This document shows positions 48,851 to 60,255 of a stretch of 64,000 nucleotides of DNA, piece by piece (the stretch's first letter is position 1; every line of letters begins with the position of its first letter). This DNA comes from Poronia punctata. Taxonomy: Eukaryota; Ascomycota; Sordariomycetes; Xylariales; Xylariaceae. Under the pieces are notes generated by a model. That model made no database searches. It was not told the origin of the DNA and saw only the letters and a list, made by a program, of their open reading frames with translations. The DNA lies in assembly GCA_022579005.1 (NCBI GenBank), contig MU401531.1, forward strand, positions 1 through 64,000, read 5' to 3'. A program made the position numbers and the translations under genes.

Positions 48851-49223
48851 ACAGAAAGGCACATCAAGTAATAGAATTTGAAATCATGATTCTTAGTTTA
48901 TCTGCTATACAGAAAACAAAAGCAAAAATGCAATTCATGCCCCAAAACAAAGGAGAATATCGCCCCAGATTATCAATACAGAGATCCACGGCGGGATAAT
49001 GCGCCTTCCAAAGCAAAACCTTATCCTTTCAACTTTTTCCAAAAAAAAAGGACAGCTTAGCTTCAGTGTATATGTATATGCAGTATGTGTCCACCATGCG
49101 CTTTCATATACTGGCCAAAAACTTGGCCAAAGGGTATCTCAAGACCTTAGATAGGTAGAGATATATGAAGTGTGTCTTGGGTATGTCGAGATACGTCCCA
49201 TCATCCGCGATAGGTTGTAGACT

Positions 49224-51322
49224 TTAGATCTCGAGGGTGACCTTCTGGCCCTTGACACGCCCTATTACCTGCTCGGGGGCGTACTTGGGGATGACTTCGT
49301 CGTCGTGCAACATCTCAAACTCCTCGGTAGCATCGCGACCCATGAAGTTCATGATGGCCTGAGGACCACCGGGATGCTCCTCGAGCCAGTCGCTCAGGTC
49401 CAGGACGACACCCTTGACGACAACCCAGAGGTCTTCCTTCTTGTTGTGCTTGGCGACCTCCTCCATGGTGAACTCCTTGTCGGGAATCTCAAACTTCTTG
49501 GGCGCAGTCTTGCCAGCGGGCTTGCCACCCACGGTAGGGGTAGGGCCAGTGGCGCTGGTCTGCAGACCGGCCGAAGGGGCCGAGGCGGTGGCACCGTTGG
49601 CCCACTCGACCGAGATCTTGCCGGGCTGCGAAGGGTCGATGTGGAGAGCGATCTGGCCGAGACGCTGGGCAGCGCCGGCAGATCCGGAAAGGGCCTGCTG
49701 GAACAGGTAGTTGCTGGCCGAGTCACCGGCGACACGGCCGTAGACGACGCAGCCAAGTAGCGAGGAACCACCCAGACGGTTGGCACCGTGGACACCACCA
49801 GCCAACTCACCGCAAGCAAAGAGACCCTCGAACGGCTTCTGCTCCTTGTTCAAGACCTGTGCCTTGTCGTTGATCTCGATACCACCCATGGTGAAGTGCA
49901 GCACGGGCTCCATCAGGGCAACGTGGAAGGTGTCGTTGATGTCCAGAGGCATGTTGTGGAAGAACTTCTTGCCCCAGGGGTCCTTCTGCTTGCCGTCGGC
50001 AATGGCGTTGTAGGTCGTGAAGGTCTTCTGTAGATGCTCGGGGGTGCAGCCAATCTCCTTGGCGAGCTCTTGACCGCTCATCTTCTTCATCAAACCACGG
50101 CCAGAGTAGTGGCGGGTGTGGAAGTCGAGCGTGTTGGAAGCCTTGGAGTTGAGGACTAGTCGGATGGGGAACTTGCCCTTGTCCTTCTCCTTCCACATCA
50201 TGCCCGAGACGTAATCACGGTGACCGAGCTCATCGCAGAATCGGTCGCCATCGGCATTAAGCAGAAGACCACCCTCACCACGGAGAGCCTCGGCGGCCAA
50301 GAACTTCCACTTGGAACCGGGGTCCTTGGGGTCGACCAGACCAGTGGGGTGGACCTGGACCTTGTCCATGTCGATACCGTTGCCACCAATGGCCATGACC
50401 ATCTTCTGGCCGTCGCCAGTAGCGTGGGATCCGTTGGTGGTGGCGAGGCCGAAGGTGTCGGGTCTGTGCTGCTTCAACAGCGAGGTGTCGCCAAAGTCGG
50501 CAGCATAACCACCAGTAGCGAGGATGACGGGTCCCTCAAGGTCGACGGATTCGCCGTTGGACTCATACTTGACACCGGTGACCTTGTTGCCCTCCTTGTT
50601 CAACCCTGTGACGCGGGCCTTCTTGATGATCTGGACTCGTTCGGGCTCGGTCTCGGCGAGCTCTTCTAACCGCTGCATCAGGGCGTATGTGATGGCCATA
50701 CCGGGGAACTTGGCATCGTGACCTCTGTGTGTTCGGGGTTGGGAGTGGCCACTAGAACATGTTAATTAGCAAAGATGGCCTCCTTGAAATGGCAATATTC
50801 GAGAGGAAAAGACGCGCTTACCCAAGTCGGGAGACGAGAGTTAGATCTAGGTTGAAGACATCTTGCAGCCACTCAACAGCAGCGGCAGACTTGTAGGTAA
50901 GAACCTTGATAAGGTCGGGTCTGGCCTTGTCACGGGCAGACTTCAACGTATCCTCGTAGAACTGCTTGACGCTGTCTTGGATCTTGTGGTCGACTTGAGT
51001 GCGGGTCAAGGCACCGTTGATGCCGGATGTGGCCTTGGTCGAGTTACCACCGAAGAAACCTGTTGTTGATAGGCTTGTTAGTCGTTGAAAATAGCCACAA
51101 TAAATGCGCCACTTTTAGTCTTACCTTGCTTGTCGAGAACGACGACATTGCCACCAGCCAGGTAGATGGTGTGGGCGGCACTGAGACCAGACACTACAGA
51201 TTACAAGTTAGCGCCTCTTCCATCTCTGCCTTTCAGTTCGCGCGCGCGCGCAAAGGCGCAGCGAATTGATTGTCATGAAAATACGTACGGCCACCACCAA
51301 CAACGATCACGCGAGGGGCCAT
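49224..51322 (-). CDS. Soluble fumarate reductase (Osm1/Frd1 type) with C-terminal cytochrome b5 domain
   Basis: FAD enzyme that reduces fumarate to succinate and helps reoxidise FADH2/NADH under low oxygen. Four exons, 51322-51289, 51193-51125, 51059-50822 and 50751-49224 (622 residues); introns of 95, 65 and 70 bp with GTACGT, GTAAGA, GTAAGC donors. The N-terminus has the FAD-binding VVGGGLSGLSAAHTIYLAGG, then GFFGGNSTKATSGING. Active-site blocks follow: GGHSQPRTHRG, HRDYVSGMM and the end-of-domain GGVHGANRLGGSSLLGCVVYG. After a Thr/Ala/Pro/Gly linker (about residues 490-535) a cytochrome b5 domain carries both heme ligands, EEHPGG and EMLHDDEV. There is no evident targeting peptide: the FAD motif starts at residue 5, so a cytosolic place is likely. 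The fusion is usual in filamentous fungi. Confidence 0.95.
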
Positions 51323-53575
51323 TTTGACAGCGACTCAGTGGTCAGAGTAATTTCTAGCGGAAGGGAGGGGTATCAAAAGAGGAGAAAGAGAATGAAAGGA
51401 AGCGAGAGGCAAATGCGCTTTCCTAACTGCTAGAAATGGAGGGAAGGGTTGGTAATGATTGATGTGAGGGATGGGAATGAAGAGACAAGAAAAAAGGGGA
51501 TCAGGAACCAGGAAAGAAGAGAGGAATGTCTTGACTTGATATTTCGGCGCCAACGGTGACGAAGTGAGCTTGGGTCCAGGATGGGGAATTGCTGACACGC
51601 TGATTCGTGCATTCAAAGTCTCGTAAGAGGATGAGCCGAGGTCGTTCAGCAAGGTATGCTGTATGAGGTAAGTGACCTTTTTTGCTGCCGCGAGCGTATC
51701 GGATTCAAGTGCAGTCTACATATGTACTGTAAATTTGGCTTGCATATGCTAGTCTAGGCTGTGTAGCAGTTGCGCCAAGGTGCCCGGTCGGCCCAGGTAG
51801 AGTCTATTTCCCTTGTAACTCCAGCCCCAGATACAGCTCCCCCAGAGCCCGTCTCCCCACCATTTCAGTGACCTTGACAGCCCACCTTTACTCCAGCATG
51901 CGACTGGCCAATTACGAGTTGTGGACGGAAACGCACACACTGTCTTTGCCTCCCGGAATGCACTAATGGTCGGGTCGGCCGGTATGCAAGTAACAAACCA
52001 AAGCCTACCATTACAAGTGGTGTGATGGTGAAGCTAAATATAGGAGACGTAAGAGAACTTACACTACCTATTAAATACAGATGCGCATAGAATACAGTAC
52101 AGTCAATATTCAGAATACTAGGACCCCAATAGATCAGGGATCGAAGTTCTTCGCTCTCGCTGTACACGTACAGCGTACAGCGGTTCCTGCATTTAGCACC
52201 GAGGGTGGGCAGGTCACCCCATCAAACGCAAGACTAAGAAGGTACAAGCAATTATGTGGACCATTGCGAGCAAATCAAAGTACCTACCTACACTTTCCCA
52301 CTGGAACATTGCCGAGGCTTTATCCCTAAACGGCCGAAAGCCAACCGACCGTCGATCTTGAAATTGTCACCATGGCTCGGTACTTCCCGTGCATACCGTC
52401 CGGTAAATACGGCCCTTCAAATTAAACTCGACCTTTCCCTGTGTTTTTCTTTCTTGATGGCTAGAATCGAGTCTTTAGACAAAGGTCACAGGTAGTGTTG
52501 CAAGACAACTTGAGACATTGTGGGGCGCGGGGTTGAATGGGAGAAGCGTGACCGAGTCAAGACAAGAACCACATATTAGACGATTATAATCTCGAGGGTT
52601 TGACCCAACCAGTAGTAGAAAATAGTGTATTACCCGGCCAACATACAATGAAGAGAGCAGGAGAGGGAGTTTTATTTACTACGAGGGTAGTAGTAGTAGT
52701 AGTACCTAGTAGAATTTTAACGTCTACGAGGGTAATAGATTAAGAGATTTGGGGGGGTGAGATCTACAACCGTAACGACATGAAAGCTGTCGAAAATCAG
52801 AAGCATGTGAATATGGGGTCATAAACACTTTCTACGTAAGTACGTGTAAATACAGACAGAAGAGAGAAAGAGGGAAAAGCTTAAATCTACATACTATGTA
52901 CCAGGTAAAGACGCTTCAAACCAGACCTGTTACACATGCAGATTCACATTGCCCAAGGTTCCCCAGACAATGCCACCCAAGTACAACTAATCCATTATTA
53001 TTGTCATCTCACCTGACTACAGTACCTACTAACCTAGTCGATCGACCCTTCTTATTATCCCCGGAACAAAAGAAGGAGGAGAGTTTCTGGCAGCTGATGG
53101 ATCGTTTTTAAGCCGCTTACGGAATGTCATGTCCTTTCGCGTTGTCAGGGATGGATCCGGACCATTTGACATGTGAATGTGTACACGTATGTTGTAAGCA
53201 CTGTAGATTGGCACCGTGTATCCACGTGCCACGGCTTCGTCGTGTGTTGCTGGATCGACACGTGACGTTTCTTCCCGAGATCATAAACCTTTTGAGCAGG
53301 TGGTGGATTGAAGTGTTTCTTGCGCGCGAAATCTAGAGTAGACTAATACCAGGGAGTAACTTATTAACCTCATGGGTAGCTGGATATGAGCGCAAATCAT
53401 TGCAGCGACAGTCTAGAGTCCTAGACTACGGAGCGGAAAGCTGTAGGTATATTGCCATGATATCAGCCATCATCCAAATAAGCAGCAAGCTACCCTGCTC
53501 TCCAAAACACGAAACTTGGGAACAGTTTTCAATTCCATGACATAACACAACCCGTCTAACCCAGGTTAAGCCATT
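51323..53575. other. Intergenic region
   Basis: Promoter side of the fumarate reductase gene, then the 3' flank of the unknown leftward gene. There is a TAG trinucleotide run (about 52687-52703). Frames up to 105 codons show no motifs. No gene is seen. Confidence 0.5.
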
Positions 53576-55620
53576 TCACCATTCTAGATGTCCCAACTGA
53601 TATAAGCGCCAAAATGTCAACACCCACATATACAAGAGACGCTCCCAGACGGTGTTCCGAGGCAACTTCTCAAAACCCGGCGGCCCACCGGCAGCAAAGG
53701 GGTCGACGACTTTCTTATGAGTCCATTCGGGGATCGGCTCGCCCGTGAGCTTGGCAACCGCCATCTTGCCGAACCATTCGCGCCTTCGTCTCTCCGACCG
53801 CTTGTCGAGTAGGTAGTCGCCCCGATCAGGAAGTCTCGGGTGTAAGACGTCCATGAGCAGGCTCTCGGCCGTGTCGATTTCGTCTTTGGTCATCATCAAT
53901 GGCATTTCCACGCCCACGTCCACGTCGTCGTCTGTGTCTGCGTCTTGCCATTTACTCCAGTTTTGTATATTGATTTCTCGCTTCTTGACACTTTCGCGCA
54001 CAGCGTTATACGTCTCTTTCTTGAGCCCGGAACGAGATAGTAGGTTATCGTCCGAGGCGTTCCATGCCTCTTCATGTAAGACCCAGTCGGAGAGCCGATC
54101 CCGTAATGCCGTCTTTATTATCGATGTCGAAGCTGGCGGGTTTCCCCCTGAGAAGAGCCCGTACATGAACAGTGCGCGGGCTAGCTTGAGTCTGTAAGCT
54201 GCGATGCGCACTTCTTTGGCCACGGGGGCTGAATTGATTCCCGCCATCTTCTGTCTTATCAGAGTGCGTGCGAATCGTATTTCGCTTTCTGCGTTGGTCA
54301 ACCAGTCGCGTCGCGAGCTGGATGTTTTGGGGAGGCTGTGGTTGATGTCGGGGAGGCCGAATTTCGTCTTGAAATGCTCGTTGACGAGAGCGCAAAACGC
54401 GGGCTCGTATGTTGCCAGAATTTCTGGACGGTTTGGGTAGGTTGGATGCATGAGGTCTTGATTATTTTCTCTTTTGGATGTTTTGTTTGATACAAGATAC
54501 GTTCCTTCGACCAAAACGTCTTCTAGATCCGCGGCGGCATTCAAACGGTTGTATGATTTATACCTTGCCATGTCATTCTTTGATGATGTCGGGTCAGAGC
54601 GGTGTCTCTTGATATTCATGAGAATATTTGTTGTAGTTGGCCGTTTCTTTCTCCATCTTTTCACACTTTCACTTTCGGCAGCTGTAAGAGGTCCACCTAG
54701 CATCTCCTTGAGGCCCAGGACTCCGGGATGTTCTCCTCTGCCGTTTAAGAACTCGGCACTGTCGCAGGGATAATCGACATAAGTAGGCCGGATGTTGCTA
54801 TTGAAAAATCCATCATCGGGCTCGGCTAGATGCTCCGGAATGTGAAGAGCGCGGAGTGCGTGGTTTAGCTGGATCCATGACATCCTCGCGTAGAGTTCTA
54901 TCTGTCCCTGTCTGTTGCGTGGTATTCGATCGTCGAGGGCGAGAAATTCCTCATATGCGATATCGAAATCCGGGTCCGACTTGAGATCGCTTCCGTCTTC
55001 TAACCACACCTCCCGAATCGGAGGCTCGTGGTCTATTAGTCCGATGGCCATGCTGGCAAGGTGGCTCCCAATACCATTCGTTCCATTACTACCTCTAATA
55101 TTAGAGCGACGACTCAAACGGACCCCTGTAAATCTACAGAGTGAGCAACGATCGTTTCGCTACAAAAGTCCGAGGTATTGCTGGCGTGTTCTTTCAAAAA
55201 GGAAGGGGAACCCGGAGAAGAACCCGGTCCTTTGTTCTTGTGATATACCGGAAACTACCTACAATCATCCAACAACATCTTATGCGCGCCCCGTAAGCCC
55301 TCGGTCCTCTCTTTGGCTTTCTCTGCAGTCATTCCGACATATTTATCCGCGAGACGGAGAAGAGTGACAGCTCGTCTGAAGAGCGCATCAAAAGCATCCT
55401 GAAGATATCGATCTGGTTTGTTTCTCTCCAGTTCCTCCTCGCCAATGCTGTGGGTTACGTCAATGGTCTCCGAATATGCCCGCGCAAAGTACTGCTCGCG
55501 ACTGGTGTGGCCTTTCAACTTCCAGTCAGCAAAGTCGGTAGAAAACGCAGTTTCGAGCCGGTCCACGATTGGGTTTAGGAGGTCCAGTCTTTTGCGTGAT
55601 GATATGGGAGCCGTAGACAT
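53576..55620 (-). CDS. Unrecognised conserved-looking protein, 635 residues
   Basis: Two exons, 55620-55263 and 55125-53576, joined by a 137-bp intron (donor GTAGGT, acceptor TTTACAG) give one continuous frame. I do not recognise a family. The first 120 residues look helical (LDLLNPIVDRLETAF, YLQDAFDALFRRAVTLLRLADKYVG). The middle is rich in charged helices, with an acidic patch (DADTDDDVDVGVE). The C-terminus is aromatic and hydrophobic (WERLLYMWVLTFWRLYQLGHLEW), possibly a membrane-associated or amphipathic end. There is no signal peptide. Codon use and the two long open frames argue for a real gene. It is divergent from the SET gene, with 489 bp between starts. An alternative acceptor, CTCTGTAG just upstream, would shift the frame. 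Confidence 0.7.
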
Positions 55621-56109
55621 GCTGGGTAGGGTTACTTATATTGATATCTGTTGTTATGGAAATGTCGGAAAGACAATCGTTTGATAGACAAAAAGCTCGG
55701 GGGACTTGATGGTTCCTTCAAATAAATGCCTGCGTTGGTGTTGATATCGTGTTGAGTATATTGTCAGCGGGTTAGACTAGAACTGGTACAAAGGCTTCCA
55801 ATCGGTTTCGCGTCGATACACTGCTCGGCGAAAGAGTAGAGGCAGCTGAACAATGAAAGCTCGAATTTCGCGGCTTCACAATAGTATTGAGACGTTGAAG
55901 CTCACCAGCATCCGCTTCCGGATAGTAAAGGGGCTCAGGAGACCGCTTTGTTCATCTGCCCGTCGCCAGTTGATTTTCGTCGCATAATACCATAATAGAG
56001 CAGCGATGGAAAATGTTTTACATTCATCGTGGGAGAATCATCTGCTGAGAGGTAGCTTTTCGTCTTCGTCTCTTAATAACGGCAGTACTACGCATGACAA
56101 CAATATACC
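55621..56109. promoter_or_regulatory. Bidirectional promoter region
   Basis: 489 bp separates the start codons of the unknown gene (-) and the SET gene (+), so both promoters lie here. No clear TATA box is seen. No coding frame is supported. Confidence 0.5.
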
Positions 56110-57515
56110 ATGTCAGAAACGGATGCGTCGGGTTATACGGATCTCTCGACCACTGTAAATCATCAGGAGCCATGGGAGTTGAAGCCGGCCGGTGAAAACA
56201 AGGGTCTCGGACTATTCGCGACCAGAGATGTAAAGGCCGGCGAGGTGGTGCTTTCGGATTGGACACCGATTCTAATCAACAACCGTACCCTCACGACCGA
56301 AATCAACGATATAATACGTCGATACCGCAATATGCAGGAGGACATACAGAAATCATGGCGAGAACTATCACTTTACGAGCATCCGGGCAGGGTTGCCAAA
56401 ATCGTTAAACGTCTACGGCGGTGGCAGGGCCCGGATGGATCAAAACTGGACGAGGAAGAGTTGGATTTAGTTCTCCGGCTCGTGCTGATCTATTATTCGA
56501 ATGGGTTTGAAGCCAAGCCTAATGTTAGTGGCGTATTTCTCGATGCCTCGAGATTTAATCATTCGGTTAGTGTTATTCCGTAGTCGTGTATACAGGAGAC
56601 CAAGGCATTTCGTACACTGTTTTGTGAAACCTGGTTCTTCACCACTAGTGGCGATGCCGAGGAGAAAGCTAACGAGAGTGATAGTGTGACCCTAACGTGT
56701 GGTACGAGACCAACACTAGATATGGTCGTTGGATAGGAAGAGCGTCGCGAAATATCAAAAAGGGGGAAGAGTTCACCGTGGTCTACCTACCCTGTCACGC
56801 AAGTCGCGAAGAGAAACAAGCCGAGACCCGGGAGACATGGGGCTTCGACTGCGACTGTCCCAAGTGTACTGGCGGCTTGGACGAATACACGGCATCGCTA
56901 GAGGAGGCATGCGCTATCGAGAATTTTGTCGAGACGGGCAGGGGTAAAAAGCCGACAGTGTATAGTGACGACGTCGACGACATTGAGCGGCAACTATCGA
57001 GGCGAGTCGAGCTACTGAGAGAGATTGTAAAGAAACTCGACAACTCTGACAAGGAAAAGGCGCGCCACAAGGAATTGGTCTATGCGTAAGTAGTGAGCAA
57101 CTGCAGACGATGCATCTACTATTGAGACCTAGGTAATCCCAGCTAACATGAACCCTTTGAAAGGCTGTGGGATAATGCTTTCTTCTATTACCACTTATAC
57201 GTAACGAAAGGACGCGAGGGCGAGCAAGTAAGGTCGGATCTGGAAGCATACGTAGCGACTCTTCGCGAAGCTCTTGATGTGGCTAGGACCGTATGGGCTG
57301 AAGGACATGAGAGTGAGTTGGCCCCGAAATCGCCTCGCCGTTTGGGGTCTACATATTGCGGGACTGACTTGAGGTCCAATGCAGTGGTCAAGGCATGCAA
57401 AATAGAGGCGCGGGTGGCTCGCACGACATTGAAGCGAGTGTTATCAGAGAAGAGCAAGGTTGTCCGCCAAGAAAGAGCGGCTTCTGACGAGACTGAAGCG
57501 TCTGAGGCTGAATAG
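56110..57515 (+). CDS. SET-domain protein (putative lysine methyltransferase)
   Basis: Three exons, 56110-56565, 56685-57085 and 57164-57515, give 402 residues; introns of 119 and 78 bp (donors GTTAGT, GTAAGT; CTAAC branch sites). SET motifs in order: GLGLFATRDVKAGEVVL (residues 32-48), FNHSCDPNVWYE spanning the first intron at residue 152/153, and GEEFTVVYL with Tyr186, followed by a Cys cluster CDCPKC near 208-213 as in post-SET regions. About 90 residues separate the first two motifs, as in SMYD-type split SET domains, but no MYND zinc finger is visible. The C-terminal part is helical and ends in a Lys/Arg- then Glu-rich tail. It probably transfers methyl groups from S-adenosylmethionine to lysine in an unknown target. 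Confidence 0.88.
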
Positions 57516-58087
57516 CGGCGGCCTAAGCTGCTACTCTTTAGAGCAGGATGGCAACCTGAAGAGGCGGCAACATGCTGTACATGTTGATAAGACTTATAAC
57601 ACGGCCTCCGGGCTTTGTCCGCCATTATAAGAGCGGTGCCATGCGAGCAGCTTGCACCTCGGAAGCAACACGGTCTCGGCGACGGGAGGCAATTGGTTGT
57701 AAATATCCTACGATCCTGTTCAGAAATAGATGGATATACGAGTATGATAGGTAGATCATAGATACATACCTAGATGAGGCCTGCACTTGTACACGTATGT
57801 GGCATACTCGGACACAATCTCATATGTAGGTACGTACTCGTAAGTTACGAGTCGTAACGTACCAGTAGGTACCTTTGCACGTGTTGGACAGTAAATAAAG
57901 GGGTGGGATCTGCCAGCTGGCACTATTGTTCACACGAGCCGGCAATGTCAAAGAGCTTAGGTGATGTCATCTTACCTCTCTAGGAGGTAGGTACCAGCAC
58001 TTCAACCTAAGGTACCTTAATAACCTACTATCAAGAAAGGTGTGACAACAAAAAAGGTGTGACAACAAGAAAGCTACACTCCCCAAA
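57516..58087. other. Intergenic region
   Basis: 3' flank of the SET gene and promoter of the FAS1 gene. It contains a near-perfect 17-bp tandem duplication, AAAGGTGTGACAACAA at 58036 and 58053, and the CCTAAGGTACCTTAA motif at 58006-58020. No gene is seen. Confidence 0.5.
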
Positions 58088-58820
58088 ATGAAGGTGGAAT
58101 CAATATATCTACTTGGCATACTGTTAGGGTCTGTATCTTCTAAATTTCTAACATTCCCAAAACTATTCACTTCCGACGCAGACACACAAACACCACTCAT
58201 CATGGATCCTGTCGGGCCAGCGTTTCCTCCATCAGACAAACCATCTCAGTCGGACCGGCCATCGGGTCCTTCGCAGGGAGGCCCATCACAAGGAGACGTT
58301 TTGATCTCGGACGTAATGGGTCGTGACCGTAGTATCAACGTCTTTGCCGGATTCGCGCGAGACGTCGTTTCAATCTCGAACCGTTTCGATTCCTCGACGG
58401 AGAACAGCACCGTCCTGGCCCCGCTCAACTCGGCCGTCGAGAAACTTCCCGGCAAGCCGTGGGAGAACGCGGGAGACTATAATGCTCTCGGAGCCAATGC
58501 TTATGAAGGGCAAGATGGACAAGACAGAGCTCATAGAAATCTCAGGAGGTTTGTTGAAGCTCACATAATACCCGTGAGCCCATGGGTCGAGAAGCAAAAG
58601 ACCAGATCACTGCTGGATGGAGATAAGGAAATTTGGTGGGAAACCAAGGATGGTGTCAAAGTGGTAAGCGTCTTATCCCAAGCTGTTAAATATTCTGCAT
58701 CATATTCTGACCACTCTTTATCCCTAGCTTCAACCAGAGGGTATCGAGGTTCAAAATGTCGCGAGCCAGGTCGGAAACGGTGAGGTGTGGATTATCAAGT
58801 CTGTGCGTAATTATGCATAG
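58088..58820 (+). CDS. Secreted FAS1 (fasciclin-like) domain protein
   Basis: Two exons, 58088-58663 and 58728-58820, give 222 residues; the 64-bp intron has a GTAAGC donor and CCCTAG acceptor. An N-terminal signal peptide (MKVESIYLLGILLGSVSS) is followed by a Pro/Ser/Gly-rich linker with a PSGPSQGGPSQGD repeat. The remaining 150 residues form a single FAS1 fold: VFAGFARDV near the start, TVLAPLNSAVEKLP as the H1 block, RFVEAHIIP as the H2-type block, and a last strand, GNGEVWIIKSV. Fungal single-FAS1 proteins of this size are secreted or vacuolar and of unclear role. No GPI-anchor tail or membrane segment is seen at the C-terminus. Confidence 0.87.
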
Positions 58821-60255
58821 ACATACCGAACGCTGCTGCAACGAGATTGTCTCAAAGTTTATAAATGCAGTCGTTACATTATTCTGAAGCAATCATCTCA
58901 GTTGATGGTCCGCGTGCCATCGCCTAAAAGGCCTGGAGTGGTGACTGGTATTACCTATCGTATCCTTCTCCGTTTTCGAGAACCAGGTGGTCACGATGTA
59001 AGCTTCCGGTGGTATTGTGTACCAGCCCCAATGTATGGTGCCCCTATCGACCCAACTATATCATGCAAACATGGGTAAGCATGTTTATAATGTCTTACAC
59101 CACTGGATGACTTCTGGCAGGTAGGGCAAACATGGAATGAGCCGCCGATTACTTCAATAATGCATCGGAGAATCGGCCGAAAACTACATTGCCAAGTTAA
59201 GGGATATGGTATTATGCTAAGTCTAAGTAGGTATCCTAGACCGATAATGTGTAGCTAGATCCTGGGTGCATATAGAGCACCTGTTGATATTCGCAGGGAA
59301 CTTCCCAGCTTTTGGTTAAGTAGTTTTGAACAATAGGTAGCTATCTAGATTAAACAGACAGTTGTGTTAAAGCAGGGTGGATTTCACTTGTAGTTACGTA
59401 ACACTTAAGATCTACACATACTAATGTAAATCACAGCTTCATATGTTGCTTTCTGTACTCGTGAGCCGGACTATATTGTTCTGTAATACTTGAAATAATG
59501 AGCTTCTTCCAACCATGTGTACATCTCCTCTTGCCTGGGTTCTTACCATGTACAATGATGAGCTAGGGGTATCTAACTCTTATCCGTACGTGTTATCGTA
59601 AGGTCTTCAAAGTTGGACAAAGAGACTCAAAGGCGCCGAAAGCGGTGAAACTAGATCCAATAGAGAACAGGTAGTGCAGATATACCGTCATAATCATGTC
59701 CGCAAGTAGGTGTTGGTGGGATTTCCGATAGCTTTCTGCTGTAGTTGACCGCTTAGGCTATGCTTATCGATTATGTCAAGTGCAGCTCGAAACTCGGTTT
59801 GGCAGGGCATAAACAGGTTTATCTAGCTTATCGCTTATCGCTATCATTGGGGCTTGAGGTTCAGGAGATCGTTACCAGGACCTGAACTGGACCCGCGCCG
59901 ACATCAACAGTGCTTTGCCCTGGATGCCTTCAATTTCCCCCAAGCTCTACATTCCATCGTCCGCGAGCCTCCGCTCCTTATATACCAACGAGGCACACCA
60001 CCCCCCTTTTCCATCTCAACATTGAGGCGTTTTCCATGTAGAAGGTTAGTTTTCCAAGCTCCGACCATGATGTACCTGAACTAGCGCCTGGAACCGTTCG
60101 GGCGGTTGAGGAGGCCCCTGCGAAGCCGCAAGCTCATGCGTCGCAACTGTCGCTGCGTCATTTCGGCTAAACGCGAGCCACCTCTCTTCAAATAAGCTCA
60201 TACGGCTTGCGCTAACATTGTGACGTTCGATAGTAACCCTAGAAATCGAAGTGCT
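58821..60255. other. Intergenic region upstream of SIN3
   Basis: 1.4 kb without a supported gene. The last 300-400 bp probably carries the SIN3 promoter and 5' leader. Frames of about 76-106 codons near 59854-60366 have no motifs. Confidence 0.5.

Larger units (their letters stand above)
44297..49223. other. Gene-poor region (about 4.9 kb)
   Basis: No supportable protein gene. Contents include an AT-rich stretch at 44400-44600, a small inverted repeat (TAGTCCG at about 44641 with CGGACTA near 44703), a tRNA-like segment at 44930-45072 on the minus strand, a truncated 5S rRNA copy at 45451-45495, a CA run (45879-45901), a GTC run (47227-47256), TACC repeats (47088-47101), a GA run (48146-48193) and a 15-bp tandem duplication at 48821-48850. 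Frames of up to 105 codons lack motifs. Confidence 0.5.

Noticed and set aside
49305..50669. Several 100-150 codon frames opposite the fumarate reductase
   Set aside because: Antisense readings of a GC-rich, clearly coding exon with family motifs on the minus strand.
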